From contig NZ_VCPC01000001.1 of NCBI RefSeq assembly GCF_005938225.1, forward strand, positions 124,001 to 188,000: 64,000 bases of DNA, in the 5' to 3' direction. Shown piece after piece: positions 20,074-29,420 of the stretch. The DNA comes from Arenibacterium halophilum. GTDB taxonomy: Bacteria; Pseudomonadota; Alphaproteobacteria; Rhodobacterales; Rhodobacteraceae. Under the pieces are notes generated by a model, which was not told where the DNA came from, searched no databases, and saw only the letters and a list, made by a program, of their open reading frames with translations. Numbering within the stretch: position 1 is the stretch's first letter; every line of letters begins with the position of its first letter. The position numbers were made by a program, and so were the translations under genes.

Positions 20074-20957
20074 CTCCGGCTCCCCCCCGAGTTGACACCG
20101 GTCTTCTTGGGCACCGACATCATCCAGTCCTCGCCCGGTATGTCCGGAAAGCCCTGATAGTTGATCAGGTTGCCGAACTTCAGCTTGCAGGTCTCCAACC
20201 GCTTGTCACAGCCCGCCTCCAGCTTCACGCGCTCGGGCGCAGCAACCGCCGCGCGGATCGGCTCCCACAGCTCGATCTCGCGGGCGCCAGCAACGAAGCG
20301 ATCATGCTTGATCGGCGCCCACAAACCGGCGGCTGGTCCTTCCAGAACGCTCAGCCGCCCGCGTTGAAACCAACCCGGCTCGAACCCATCCAAATCGTCC
20401 CACCGAAAGACAAGCCTGTCCGTGACAGCCTGCGCTTCGATCTCAACCGCATAGCCCGGCTGGGACAGGTCGAACCGGCACTGCGCATCGCCCAGAACAG
20501 CGGTGCACGGCCGTTGATAAGCGCGCCCGACCGGACGGTTCAGCGCCTCTGTCAATCCGCGCAACTCGGCGCGAAAGGCCCCGCCACTGCGGCGGATCTC
20601 ACCGATGGTGCCGCGAAACTGCAACCATCGCACCGACACATCGGCCCAGTTCACCAGCCAGGCGCTCACTTCTGCCGCGTCGAACCGCCCGGCTTCGATG
20701 TCTTCTTCCCTAACCGCCACATCGCTCAACGCACCCAGCGCCTCGGAGTTGTCGACCGAGATCCCGGTTGTTTGCTGCAAGGCCGAGGCCGCAAGACCCG
20801 TCTCCGCCGCAAATTCCATCCCGTCAAAGCGCAGCGTGCAGTCATGATCGGTAAAGCCGAAAGTCACGCGGTCGCGGCGCACCACCGACCAGCACCGGCA
20901 CAGTGTTGTCATCCCACCGGCAACATGGGCGCGAAAAGCCTCGCTCATGCCGGCCAT
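20070..20957 (-). CDS. GTA g13: DUF2163 tail hub protein
   Basis: 295 residues from ATG 20957, which overlaps the g12 stop codon as TGATG; ATG 20948 (MSEAFRAH) is an alternative. DUF2163 features include TTLCRCWSV, FGFTDHDCTLRFDG near the start and a Cys-rich end (LEAGCDKRLETCKLKFGN then FPDIPGED). In R. capsulatus this protein belongs to the baseplate hub, where the cysteines can bind an iron-sulphur cluster. Four cysteines are visible here, consistent with that. Confidence 0.92.
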   Translation of the reverse strand: MAGMSEAFRAHVAGGMTTLCRCWSVVRRDRVTFGFTDHDCTLRFDGMEFAAETGLAASALQQTTGISVDNSEALGALSDVAVREEDIEAGRFDAAEVSAWLVNWADVSVRWLQFRGTIGEIRRSGGAFRAELRGLTEALNRPVGRAYQRPCTAVLGDAQCRFDLSQPGYAVEIEAQAVTDRLVFRWDDLDGFEPGWFQRGRLSVLEGPAAGLWAPIKHDRFVAGAREIELWEPIRAAVAAPERVKLEAGCDKRLETCKLKFGNLINYQGFPDIPGEDWMMSVPKKTGVNSGGSRR

Positions 20958-21589
20958 CACACGCGCACCTCGACCACGGGCACATTCGGCACTTCGCCTG
21001 CTTGAAAGCTTGCGACGCTTGTTGCGATACGATCAGAATCGAACCGCACGGGCACGTCGAATTCAAATCCCGCCATGATCCGCGCGCCTTCTGCCGGTGG
21101 GTGAACGAACGTGACGACACCCGTCGTGGTGTCGATCTCGAAATCCACCCCTTCAGCCAGCAGGTCCTGCTCGATGCCAATCCGCACCGAACCCGCCACC
21201 GGTTTCGTGATTGGGCGCGCATAGGTGAACGCGCCCGAGCGATAGGTCTTGCACAGCGGGAACTGCGTCTCCGTTCCATCGCCTTGCCCGATCTGCTGAT
21301 CTTCAAAATCGGGGGCCGCACTGGCCCGACCCGACTTGTAATCCGACCAGTCCTTCCATCTAAATCCGTACATCTGCCCGCGCCGGGCCTCGAAAAAGGC
21401 GATCAGCGTCTCGATATCGTCCAGGGATCGCAGCCCAAGCCCCGCATCATAGCGCCGCCGCGAATGGGCCCAGGGGGTGTTGCGTTCTTCGAACCCGTTG
21501 GCCAGCGTCACCACGTCGGTGCGCCGCTCCGGCCCCCCGATCGAGCCGAAACTCAGCGAAGCCGGAAATCTGACGTCGTGAAAGTTCAT
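20957..21589 (-). CDS. GTA g12: DUF2460 distal tail protein
   Basis: 210 residues. The DUF2460 pattern is clear: FHDVRFPASLSFGS at the start, VVTLANGFEERNTPW, RRRYDAGLGLRSLDDIE, and FEARRGQMYGFRWKDWSDYK. It forms the distal-tail ring between tail tube and hub. GAGAGG precedes the ATG and its end is coupled to g13. Confidence 0.93.
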   Translation of the reverse strand: MNFHDVRFPASLSFGSIGGPERRTDVVTLANGFEERNTPWAHSRRRYDAGLGLRSLDDIETLIAFFEARRGQMYGFRWKDWSDYKSGRASAAPDFEDQQIGQGDGTETQFPLCKTYRSGAFTYARPITKPVAGSVRIGIEQDLLAEGVDFEIDTTTGVVTFVHPPAEGARIMAGFEFDVPVRFDSDRIATSVASFQAGEVPNVPVVEVRV

Positions 21590-21611
21590 GGCAAACCTCT
21601 CAAGTAGCGAA

Positions 21612-22271
21612 CTAGCGGTTGCGGTTGCCGCGACTCAGCGCCCGGCTCATCTGTGCGGCGATCTGGCCCTGGCTACGCTGAAATCCCTGCACGTCAGGCG
21701 TCTGAACATTCATCACCACCTGAACACCACCGCCGCCATTTCCGCGCACACCCAGCTTGCCATCGCGCCCCCGCGCAAGCGGCATAATCGCCTCGGGGCC
21801 GGCTTCGCCCATTAGCCCGAAACCGCCGCGCATCGGAAACGTCGTCGGACCCGATACAATGCCGCCATTGGCAAAGGGCATTACCCGCCCCTGGCTGAAA
21901 CTGGCGCCATTCTCGAACGGCAGGATCCCCTGCATCAGCCCATTGACACCCTTGGCCAGCAAACCGCCGAAATGCTGCGTCACCGGGCGCATCGCGGCAG
22001 AATAGGTCGTCTGGATCATGGATTGCGCCACGGTTTCCAGCGCGTCCGACAGCTTCATCCCGTCAAAGACCACGCCATCGAACGCGCGCCGCAACCCGCG
22101 CGACAGCCCGCGCTCCAGCGTGGCCACATCCTGCCCCGTGGCCGCAAGCGACTCGCGCATGCGGCGCAGTTCGCTGTCAAATCCGGCCGTCATCTGGGCC
22201 GCTGCGCTCAGGCTGTCTTCCAGACCCTCGGCGCGTTCACTCAGATCGTCAATTCCGTCACGGTCCGACAT
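21612..22271 (-). CDS. GTA g11: tail tape-measure protein
   Basis: 219 residues from ATG 22271, which has AGGAGAG upstream. The first half is helical (LSERAEGLEDSLSAAAQMT), and the second half holds the Gly-rich tape-measure signature FANGGIVSGPTTFPM, GLMGEAGPEAIMPL. It is short, like other GTA tape measures, which matches the short tail of the particle. It overlaps g10.1 by 14 bases. Confidence 0.92.
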   Translation of the reverse strand: MSDRDGIDDLSERAEGLEDSLSAAAQMTAGFDSELRRMRESLAATGQDVATLERGLSRGLRRAFDGVVFDGMKLSDALETVAQSMIQTTYSAAMRPVTQHFGGLLAKGVNGLMQGILPFENGASFSQGRVMPFANGGIVSGPTTFPMRGGFGLMGEAGPEAIMPLARGRDGKLGVRGNGGGGVQVVMNVQTPDVQGFQRSQGQIAAQMSRALSRGNRNR

Positions 22272-22482
22272 CAGACATCTCTCCTGTATCTTCGGGCCCG
22301 GTCTCGTCGGGAAACGCTGCAAGCAGCCTCTCCAGCCCGTCCCGTCCCATCACGGGCGACCGCAATCCCTGCCCGGCCATCACGTGCAACTCGGCCGGGG
22401 TCAGGGCCCAGAATTGCGCCGGTGTCAGCCGCAGCCCGTGCAGCCCCAACCGCATCAGCACAGGCCAGTCGAAGCCGCTCAC
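22258..22482 (-). CDS. GTA g10.1: tail assembly chaperone-like small protein
   Basis: 74 residues from a GTG start that overlaps the g10 stop codon (GTGA). The core LGLHGLRLTPAQFWALTPAE is typical of this small GTA family (DUF2376 type), which probably helps tail assembly together with g10. Easily missed because of its size and GTG start. Confidence 0.88.
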   Translation of the reverse strand: MSGFDWPVLMRLGLHGLRLTPAQFWALTPAELHVMAGQGLRSPVMGRDGLERLLAAFPDETGPEDTGEMSDVGP

Positions 22483-22802
22483 TCTGCCGCGCCGGGCACG
22501 ATGAAGGCGCGTGCGATCAGCTGCGCCGCCGCCCGGGCCGCCGCAACCGGGCCGCCTTCGATCTCGGCACGCATCAATGCGGCTCGATCAATATCGCTGC
22601 CCGCGCCGCGCGCACCTGCAAGCACAAGTTCCAGAACATCGCGGCTGGAAAATCGCCCCGCCTCGAACCGTTCGACCAGCGCCACAAGCGACGGCTCTTC
22701 CAGCCGCTCTTCCAACTCGGCCAACGCGCCCAGTGTCAACTTCAGCACATGCCGTTCCCCGTCGATCACCAGTTCGGTCTCGCCCGTCCAAGGGTTTGCC
22801 AT
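22479..22802 (-). CDS. GTA g10: tail assembly chaperone family protein
   Basis: 107 residues from ATG 22802 (TGATG junction with g9). The sequence MANPWTGETELVIDGE, LTLGALAELEERL is the usual GTA TAC-like pattern. In phages the paired proteins coat the tape measure before tail-tube polymerisation. Its place between g9 and g11 agrees. Confidence 0.9.
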   Translation of the reverse strand: MANPWTGETELVIDGERHVLKLTLGALAELEERLEEPSLVALVERFEAGRFSSRDVLELVLAGARGAGSDIDRAALMRAEIEGGPVAAARAAAQLIARAFIVPGAAE

Positions 22803-23215
22803 CACAGGGCCGTGAAACTCAGCGCACCCGCGCTCGACAGCGACAACTCATAGGTCGCCTCGCCATTGTGGGTGCCCGCGTATTCGATCGACGACAACTG
22901 AAACTGTCCCTCAACCACGCCGAAATCCGGGATCACCACCTGGAAATCGGGCGTATCGCCATCAAAGAACAGCTGCCGTGCACGCTCGTCGGTACTGGCA
23001 TCGCGAAACACCCCAGCGCCCGAGATCGAGGCCGATTTGACACCCGCCCCCGACAGCAGCTCGCGCCATCCGCCTTGGCTGTCGAGACTTGTCACATCGA
23101 CACTCTCGGCGTTGAAACTCACCCGCGTGGCCCGCAGGCCCGCAATGGTCTGGAACTGGCCGTCACCGGTCATATCCACCTTGATCAACAGATCCTTGCC
23201 GTTCTGGGCGCCCAT
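22802..23215 (-). CDS. GTA g9: major tail tube protein
   Basis: 137 residues, starting MGAQNGKDLLIKVD. The mostly beta pattern with VDVTSLDSQGGWRELL and a C-terminal YELSLSSAGALSFT is that of the GTA/siphophage tail-tube protein. Its many copies form the tail tube. A longer frame to 23305 lacks a better start. Confidence 0.93.
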   Translation of the reverse strand: MGAQNGKDLLIKVDMTGDGQFQTIAGLRATRVSFNAESVDVTSLDSQGGWRELLSGAGVKSASISGAGVFRDASTDERARQLFFDGDTPDFQVVIPDFGVVEGQFQLSSIEYAGTHNGEATYELSLSSAGALSFTAL

Positions 23216-23240
23216 ATCCGTGTCTCCACAAATTTCATGT

Positions 23241-23654
23241 TCAGTTATCTTCGACCCGCGCCCGGAACCGCAGATCGATGCGCCGCATCCGTGCGGCGGT
23301 TCCAAGCCGGCGCGCGCTCGCGCGTTCGAACCACAGCCCTATCAATCGACCGCGCTCCAGCGTCAGTTCAGCGTCGCACAATCGATCGGCGATCACCGCT
23401 GCGGCCGCTTTCGCGCTGGCAAATCCGGCCACTTCGGTCACGACCGAAACGCGCAGAAAATGCAGAGCTCCGTGGCCACTCGAGTCTGAACGGTCGCGCA
23501 TATCCTCTTCGCCCAGCATGACGTACAGATCGGGCATCTTGCCCGATGGCAGCGCGTCATAGATGGCGTCGCCCACGATCGCGGTCAGCGCCGGGTCGCT
23601 GCTCAGGTGCTGATACACCGCAGCCTGTAGCGCGGCTCCGATGGCATAGCTCAC
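23241..23654 (-). CDS. GTA g8: DUF3168 tail terminator protein
   Basis: 137 residues from GTG 23654, which has a perfect AGGAGG upstream and overlaps the g7 stop codon. DUF3168 features are AIGAALQAAVYQHLSSD, AIYDALPSGKMPDLYV and VSVVTEVAG. It caps the tail at the head end. Longer frames start inside g7. Confidence 0.92.
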   Translation of the reverse strand: MSYAIGAALQAAVYQHLSSDPALTAIVGDAIYDALPSGKMPDLYVMLGEEDMRDRSDSSGHGALHFLRVSVVTEVAGFASAKAAAAVIADRLCDAELTLERGRLIGLWFERASARRLGTAARMRRIDLRFRARVEDN

Positions 23655-23989
23655 GACACCACCTCCTCTTGCGCAAAACAGGTCAGGAACCGGCCATCCG
23701 AACCGCAATCTGCCACAGCAAGGATGGGGAAAATCCGCTCGCCCTCGCGAAACCGCTGGTGCGGCATGGGTCGCGACGCCGAGCCATGCGGCGTCGCCCT
23801 CACCACAATGCGGTAGGCCACCGCTGAAACCGGCACACCCACTTCGGCACGCTCGCGCCCAGTGCGAGGCTGGACATCCGCCCAAATATCTCCCAGCGGC
23901 ACCCAGACCTCTTCATAGCCGCCGCCGCCATCCGCCAGGCGCTGACGCATCTCAAGCGTCAGGCGTCGGTTGAGACGCGGCGCGCTCAC
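23651..23989 (-). CDS. GTA g7: head closure (stopper) protein
   Basis: 112 residues from GTG 23989 (GTGA with g6). The pattern APRLNRRLTLEMRQR, EVWVPLGDIWADVQPRTGRE is that of phage head-closure/SPP1 gp16-like proteins. It sits between portal adaptor and tail and retains packaged DNA. Confidence 0.92.
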   Translation of the reverse strand: MSAPRLNRRLTLEMRQRLADGGGGYEEVWVPLGDIWADVQPRTGRERAEVGVPVSAVAYRIVVRATPHGSASRPMPHQRFREGERIFPILAVADCGSDGRFLTCFAQEEVVS

Positions 23990-24585
23990 TGACCATACCC
24001 CGGTGTCAACCGGATCGGACGATACCGCTGCACGAGAGAGGTCACGCCGAACGGCATACACCCTTCGCCCAATGCGGTTTCATGCCGGTATTCATAGTAG
24101 TGCGACGCCAAAAGCAGAACTGCCTGCCCCAGATCGGCGGGAAGCGCCTCCCAGTTGGCTGCAAAGCCGGCCCTAAAGCGGATCCGCACCCGACCGCTGG
24201 GCGGCACCATTGGCAAGGCCGCCCCAAGAGGGCGCAGGCGCGGCCGCTGACTGTCGGGTTCGATCCGGAACTGTGCGACCGGAATATCGGTCTCGTAATC
24301 CTGTGCGTTGACCAGCGTTACCTGGACCAGATCGGTCACCGGCGCCACAGGCATCACCTGTCCCGATCGGTCACGCCAGCCAGCCAGTGTCCAGCAGAAC
24401 TGTCGGATAACAAGAATCTTACTTGTCCGCGCCTCGATCGCCGCAATGGCAGCGCGCAGGAAGCCCTTCAGAACCGGGTCCTGGAGGCCGTCTTCGCCAA
24501 ATCCCGTTCCAAGCCGCAAGTGCGACTTGAAGGCATCCACCGGCAGGGCCTGATCGGGTACGGTGGTTTCTTCGATCAACATCAT
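23986..24585 (-). CDS. GTA g6: head-tail adaptor protein
   Basis: 199 residues from ATG 24585; a second ATG follows at once (24582), and GGAG lies upstream. Sequence such as LPVDAFKSHLRLGTGF and the C-terminal VTSLVQRYRPIRLT are typical of GTA g6, an HK97 gp6-like adaptor binding the portal. The 170 bases before it (24586-24755) hold no gene. A much longer frame to 25212 runs antiframe through g5 and is rejected. Confidence 0.92.
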   Translation of the reverse strand: MMLIEETTVPDQALPVDAFKSHLRLGTGFGEDGLQDPVLKGFLRAAIAAIEARTSKILVIRQFCWTLAGWRDRSGQVMPVAPVTDLVQVTLVNAQDYETDIPVAQFRIEPDSQRPRLRPLGAALPMVPPSGRVRIRFRAGFAANWEALPADLGQAVLLLASHYYEYRHETALGEGCMPFGVTSLVQRYRPIRLTPGYGQ

Positions 24586-24755
24586 GAATTCACTCCGCAA
24601 CCTCGGAACCCTCCGGCTCGGGGATAGACTCCCGATGGCGGACGCGTGCGTCTCCACATTGCTCGGACGGAGGGGAGCAGCTAGACAACATGGAGGGGTT
24701 TGTTCACGCGCCCGCCGCGAAGCCGGTTGCCCGGCCCCACATCCGACGTCACCGG

Positions 24756-25937
24756 TCAGGAAACGCCGAATTTCAGCAGCTTGATCGCGGCGAAATCGGA
24801 AATATCGCCGCCAACACGCTTGGTTGCATAGAACAGCACATGGGGCTTGGCGCTGAAGGGATCGCGCAGAACCCGAAGGTCGGGCCGTTCGGCAATGGTA
24901 TAGCCGGCACCGAAATCGCCAAAGGCCACGGCAAAGCTGTCGCTGGCAATATCGGGCATGTCCTCGGCGACCACCACCGGGTAGCCAAGCAGGCGCGCCG
25001 GTTCGGCAGCGGCCAGCCCGTCGCTCCACAGGAAGCGCCCGTCGGCGTCCTTCAGCTTGCGCACGGCGCCCGCGGTTTTCGAGTTCATCACGAAACTCGC
25101 CCCGGCCCGGTACCGCGCGCCAAGCGCGTAGACCAGGTCGATCACCGCATCGCCGCCGCCGATATCGCCATCGGCCCCGGTCGCGACATAGCCGATGTTG
25201 CCCCAGCTCCACGTGTCGTTGTCCACCGTGGTGTGGTCCAGTATGCCGCGCGGCTTGTCGATGCCGTCGCCGTTGATGAAGGCATCCGCCTCGGCACGGG
25301 CAAACTTGTCGGCGATCCGCTCTGCCAGCCAGCCTTCGACATCGAAGGCGCTGTCGTCCAGCAACCGCTGCGAAGCCTTGGGCAGTGCGCTCAGCTCATG
25401 CAGCTGAATAGATATCCGGTCAATCTGCGGCGTAGCGGTTTCAGTGGTCGCTGCCGTCTCGGTCGCCCAACCAGCGCCGATGTCGGCCTGATCGACAAGC
25501 ACATCAAAGGTCGTTGCCTCGACGTTCACGACAGCCGCAACCGACCGCAGCGACCCGGTAGAGTACAGCACCGATTTCACGCGGTCCGAGGTCTGGGGGT
25601 CGACAAGGTAACCGCCATCGCTGTTGACGACGGTCGACAGCGATTTGTGCTCGATCTCAAGGCCGCGCAGGGCATCGTCGTCACCGTTGCGCAGGTAGGC
25701 ATTGAACGCCTTGCGATGCGGTGCCCCAAGATCCGCCGACGCAGCCAGCTGCGGCCGGGCGGCAAGTTGTGATTTACGATCCAGCATTGTCAGTCGCTCT
25801 TCCGTCTGTTGAAGTTTCGATTTAACTCCGTCCTGAAATTCTTTGAAATCGCGCAGGAAATCACTCATCGCGACTTTCACCTCCTGAACCGGGCTTGCTG
25901 CATCGCCGTTCCAGGCCTTCGTCTCGCTCTTGCTCAT
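24756..25937 (-). CDS. GTA g5: major capsid protein (HK97 fold)
   Basis: 393 residues. The N-terminal third (about 1-110) is a charged helical scaffold-like region (SDFLRDFKEFQDGVKSKLQQ) that the g4 protease normally removes. The mature HK97-fold part begins near SLSTVVNSDGGYLVDPQ and includes INGDGIDKPRGILDH, ASFVMNSKTAGAVRKLKD and GYPVVVAEDMP. It builds the small GTA head that packages about 4 kb of host DNA in the type system. AAGGA precedes the ATG. Confidence 0.95.
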   Translation of the reverse strand: MSKSETKAWNGDAASPVQEVKVAMSDFLRDFKEFQDGVKSKLQQTEERLTMLDRKSQLAARPQLAASADLGAPHRKAFNAYLRNGDDDALRGLEIEHKSLSTVVNSDGGYLVDPQTSDRVKSVLYSTGSLRSVAAVVNVEATTFDVLVDQADIGAGWATETAATTETATPQIDRISIQLHELSALPKASQRLLDDSAFDVEGWLAERIADKFARAEADAFINGDGIDKPRGILDHTTVDNDTWSWGNIGYVATGADGDIGGGDAVIDLVYALGARYRAGASFVMNSKTAGAVRKLKDADGRFLWSDGLAAAEPARLLGYPVVVAEDMPDIASDSFAVAFGDFGAGYTIAERPDLRVLRDPFSAKPHVLFYATKRVGGDISDFAAIKLLKFGVS

Positions 25938-25969
25938 AAGACCAATCCTTCAATTAAGTTTCGCGTGGC

Positions 25970-26527
25970 TCACAGCCGCACCAGTTCCTGGCGCGCGCGT
26001 TCCAGCGCCTCGGCCAGTTCGCGCAGATCCGCCCAGGCGCCCGGGTCATCCGCCTTGCCTGACACCCGTGCACTGGCCAGCATCGGAAAAGTGACGAGCG
26101 AGACCTCCCACAGGTCCAGCTCGATCAGCACCCGGTGGCCCTTGTCGTCTTTCGTGGCTCGCACGGTACGATACCCGATCGACAATCCATCAATGGCCCC
26201 GGCGCCAATCAGCGCCACAGCCTCGCGGCCACACTGCGTACTGTCCAGTATCCGCCCTTTGACCCAGAGGCCCCGCGCATCCGAGCGCACTTCGTCCCAG
26301 ACACCGATCGGCTGGGCCGGGTCGTGCTGCCACAGCATTTTCAGCTTCCGCCCGGTCTCGGCCAGCCGTTCGATGGCGCCGTCATAGGCCCCTTTGCGGA
26401 CGATATCTCCGGATTGGTCGGGTTCATCGAACAGGCTGGCATAGCCCTCGATGACCGCGGCATCATCCACGCGCAAGGCTGTGCCAAAGCGTGCGAACTT
26501 GTGTTCCAGCCCACCTTCGATTTCCAT
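25970..26527 (-). CDS. GTA g4: HK97-family prohead protease
   Basis: 185 residues from ATG 26527, which has AGGAG six bases upstream; the frame to 26548 lacks this. Features of the HK97 prohead (U9/U35) protease are IEGYASLFDEPDQSGDIV, LWQHDPAQPIGVWDE (catalytic His), and GLSIGYRT (catalytic Ser). It trims the capsid protein during head maturation and lies just before g5. Confidence 0.94.
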   Translation of the reverse strand: MEIEGGLEHKFARFGTALRVDDAAVIEGYASLFDEPDQSGDIVRKGAYDGAIERLAETGRKLKMLWQHDPAQPIGVWDEVRSDARGLWVKGRILDSTQCGREAVALIGAGAIDGLSIGYRTVRATKDDKGHRVLIELDLWEVSLVTFPMLASARVSGKADDPGAWADLRELAEALERARQELVRL

Positions 26528-26557
26528 GCTGAACTCCTGAGGTTTCAAATTTTCGCT

Positions 26558-26785
26558 TCATGGGGCCGCGACAAGGATCGACTCGAAGGCCTGCGCCAGG
26601 ATCACGGCGACCACGCCGTAAACCGTCAGCCACAGACGCCGCTCCAAGCGCTCCATCATCTCTTCCAGCCGGTCCAACCGCTTATTCAGGTTCTCGTGGT
26701 GCGCTTGATAAACCTTCTCATGCGCCACCATCCGCAGACCCGGCTCGCATTCGAACGATTTGTATTTGGGCCATTCTTCACGCAT
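26558..26785 (-). CDS. GTA g3.5: small head-formation protein
   Basis: 75 residues from ATG 26785, overlapping the end of g3 by 8 bases. MREEWPKYKSFECEPG leads to a basic helix (NKRLDRLEEMMERLERRLW) and a C-terminal hydrophobic helix (TVYGVVAVILAQAFESIL). This matches the small GTA gene between portal and protease (RCAP_rcc01685 type), needed for head formation in R. capsulatus. A longer frame to 26839 would run further into g3 and is less likely. Confidence 0.88.
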   Translation of the reverse strand: MREEWPKYKSFECEPGLRMVAHEKVYQAHHENLNKRLDRLEEMMERLERRLWLTVYGVVAVILAQAFESILVAAP

Positions 26786-27965
26786 CCCGCCCGCCTTCCG
26801 GCAGCGCCGGCAACCCAAGCAAAGCGCGCTTTTCGGCATCCGTCAGGAATTCCGCGTTTGATACCCGCGCCCATTGCGCATCGCGTTCGGCTGCCAGCGC
26901 TGGCACCTGATCCAGATCGGGCTTCAGTTCCATAACCTCACCCGTGAAACACGACAGCCACGCCGAAAGGGCAGATGCAACCCGCGTCGCCAGCGGCAGA
27001 ACCGTCAGTCGGAAAAAGGCGCGGTTTGCCTCCTGATAATTCGCATAGGTGGCATCGCCTTGAATCCCCAGCAGCATCGGCGGCACGCCAAAGGCCAGCG
27101 CGATTTCCCGCGCGGCGGCTTCCTTGGTTTTCTGGAACTCCATATCGCTGGGCGAAAATCCCATCGGCTTCCAATCAAGCCCGCCCTCCAGAACCATCGG
27201 CCGTCCGGCATTCCGCGCGCCCTGGAAATTGGCCTCGATTTCCGCAGACAGACGCTGAAACTGGTCATCGGCCATGGTGCCCTGCCCATCCGCGCCGTGG
27301 TACACCAGCGCTCCACTCGGCCGCGCCGCGTTGTCCAGCAGCGCCTTCGACCAGCGCGAGGCGCTGTTGTGCACATCCACTGCCATTGCAGCGGCCTGCA
27401 AGGGCGACAGCCCGTAGTGGTCGTCCTGCGGGTGGAAGCTGCGGATATGGCACACCGGAGAAGCCGCGCAGGTTGCGTCGAACCGGTGCTTGCGCCCGCT
27501 TACAGCATATTCATACCCCATCGGCCAACCATCAGCTCCGGGAATGACACGCATCCGGTCGGACCGCAGCACATGAAGCTCCAGAGGCAACTCCGCATCT
27601 TCTCCGACCGCCTCGATATAAGCGTTTCCGGTCAGCAGCAGCTGACCGAACAGCGCCTCCAACAATTCGGCCCGTCCCTGTGCAAGGTTCGGGCGTTTGA
27701 TCAGGTTCAGCACCGGATGGCTGTCATACCGCCGGCTGGCATCCTGCAACACCAGCGGAAGCGCCGCCGCTGCTTCGGCAATCAACTTGACCGAGCGAAA
27801 TCCGATCGGATTACCGGAAAACCCCGTCTTGGTCAGTGTCACCGTATCGCGCGGGCTCCACGCCACACGACCGGCACTGTGGTAGGCCACAACCGCTCCT
27901 GTCGCGCTCGCCTTTTGCTCCGGGGTCTCCCCTTGTGTTCTGAGGCGAAGGAAGTCCAATACCAT
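26778..27965 (-). CDS. GTA g3: portal protein
   Basis: 395 residues, HK97-type portal. Features: GFSGNPIGFRSVKLIAEAAA, SHPVLNLIKRPN, LLLTGNAYIEAV, FHPQDDHYGLSPLQAA and AFGVPPMLLGIQGDATYANY. It forms the dodecameric channel through which DNA enters and leaves the head. AGGAG precedes the ATG at 8 bases. Confidence 0.95.
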   Translation of the reverse strand: MVLDFLRLRTQGETPEQKASATGAVVAYHSAGRVAWSPRDTVTLTKTGFSGNPIGFRSVKLIAEAAAALPLVLQDASRRYDSHPVLNLIKRPNLAQGRAELLEALFGQLLLTGNAYIEAVGEDAELPLELHVLRSDRMRVIPGADGWPMGYEYAVSGRKHRFDATCAASPVCHIRSFHPQDDHYGLSPLQAAAMAVDVHNSASRWSKALLDNAARPSGALVYHGADGQGTMADDQFQRLSAEIEANFQGARNAGRPMVLEGGLDWKPMGFSPSDMEFQKTKEAAAREIALAFGVPPMLLGIQGDATYANYQEANRAFFRLTVLPLATRVASALSAWLSCFTGEVMELKPDLDQVPALAAERDAQWARVSNAEFLTDAEKRALLGLPALPEGGRDA

Positions 27966-28094
27966 GATTGTTGCTCCTGATCTGCGCTGGGCACCGGCCG
28001 GCCCGGATGGCCGGGTCGATGCGTTGGAAAAATCAATGACAGCAAAGTGCTAACGGCCACAAAAGCGACCGTACGGTGGTCAGCGAAGGGCGCG

Positions 28095-29420
28095 TTACAA
28101 CATGCGCAGACTGGGCCGCCTATAATGGCGCGCAGGTGCGATCATCAGCTCGTGCAACGCCCAGACCAACGCATCCACCCGGTCGGGAGAGCCTTCTCCC
28201 TCGTACCCGCGCGGCGTCATCCGGCTCATCTGCTCTTCCAAATCCAGCAGGCCCTCGGCATGGCGCACCCGCCCCTGCTGATACAACGCCGCCACCGGCT
28301 CGGCGCGCGCGATCTTGCCACGTGCCGCATGGACGGCCTTGTAGGGCACGAACGGATCAACCTGCCGGATCACCTCTTCGACAAGCTGCCCCCCCTGATT
28401 AACCTCGGCGATCAACCGTTCGGCGCCGTATTGATCCATCGCCGCAATTGCGGCACAGGCCCAGCCCACCGGCCCGACACCCCGGATCGTGCAATCGGCC
28501 AGCACATAGGCGCGCCAATCCTGCGGGGGCCCCTGTGTCTGTGCGCCCGCAACGATGATCCCGCAGGCGTCGGATTTGTCATTGCTGCTAACTGCCGGGT
28601 CCAGCGCCACGATCACACGATCCATCGCCGGGATCGTCCTGATCCGGGCCTGCTCGATCATGTCATGCGTCCACAGCGCGCCTTCGGTATCCACCAGCAT
28701 GACACCGTCCAATTCCTGCCGACCAAGCCGGGTGCCCGAATACATCCGCCGCACTTCTTCCAGGAAACTCTTGGCCAGATTGGCGCGGTTGGCTTCGGTC
28801 GGGGCCTGGCTGGTCACCGTTGTCTCCATCGACAAGACCATTTTCAGCACCTCAACGTTGCGCGGTGTCGTCGTCACACAGGCTTGGGGAAAATCTCCCA
28901 GACGCAGCGCGAATTGCAGCATGTCCCACGTCTCGCGACCGCGCCGCCACTTGGCCAACTCGTCCAGCCAGGCGGCATCGAACTGCGGCCCCCGCAGCCG
29001 CTCGGGATCGCTTGCAGAAAACGCCTGCGCCTCTGCCCCATTTGGCCAGATCAACTTGCGTTCGGTGATCTTCCATTCCGGGCGTCGGTCGGGCGGCGAA
29101 CAGGTCATGATCCCGCTGTCGCCGAGGATCATGACATCGCGCACCTGGTCATAGGTCTCGCCAACCAGCGCCACACGCCGCGCCACCCCGGGTTCCAGCG
29201 GGCACGACCCTTCAACCTTGCCGCGTACCCATTCCGCCCCGGCCCGTGTCTTGCCGGCACCCCTGCCTCCCATCACCACCCATGTGCGCCAATCCCCCTC
29301 TGGGGGCAACTGATGCGGCATCGCCCAGAAATCGAAAAGAAAAGGGAGAGCGCAAAGCTCTCCCTCGGTCAGATCATTCAGAAATTTCGTCCGCGTCCGA
29401 GCTTTCGCGAAGGCGATCAA
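28095..29420 (-). CDS. GTA g2: terminase large subunit
   Basis: The packaging ATPase and nuclease. Walker A is VVMGGRGAGKTRAGAEWV, Walker B lies in FDAAWLDELAKW, and the C-terminal RNase-H-like nuclease holds DRVIVALDPAVSSN, AEVNQGGQLVEEV and SPDRVDALVWALHEL. The start is uncertain: the frame is open to ATG 29510 (471 aa), but that overlaps g1 by 137 bases. TTG 29420, with GGGAG upstream, gives 441 aa and keeps the conserved LNDLTEGELCALPFLFDFWA. ATG 29465 is another option. The 3' end is certain. Confidence 0.92.
   Translation of the reverse strand: MIAFAKARTRTKFLNDLTEGELCALPFLFDFWAMPHQLPPEGDWRTWVVMGGRGAGKTRAGAEWVRGKVEGSCPLEPGVARRVALVGETYDQVRDVMILGDSGIMTCSPPDRRPEWKITERKLIWPNGAEAQAFSASDPERLRGPQFDAAWLDELAKWRRGRETWDMLQFALRLGDFPQACVTTTPRNVEVLKMVLSMETTVTSQAPTEANRANLAKSFLEEVRRMYSGTRLGRQELDGVMLVDTEGALWTHDMIEQARIRTIPAMDRVIVALDPAVSSNDKSDACGIIVAGAQTQGPPQDWRAYVLADCTIRGVGPVGWACAAIAAMDQYGAERLIAEVNQGGQLVEEVIRQVDPFVPYKAVHAARGKIARAEPVAALYQQGRVRHAEGLLDLEEQMSRMTPRGYEGEGSPDRVDALVWALHELMIAPARHYRRPSLRML

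Noticed and set aside
24586-25212. N-terminal extension of the g6 frame through the capsid gene
   Set aside because: It is Arg- and Gly-rich antiframe sequence; g6 proteins begin at the ATG near 24585, which has a ribosome site.
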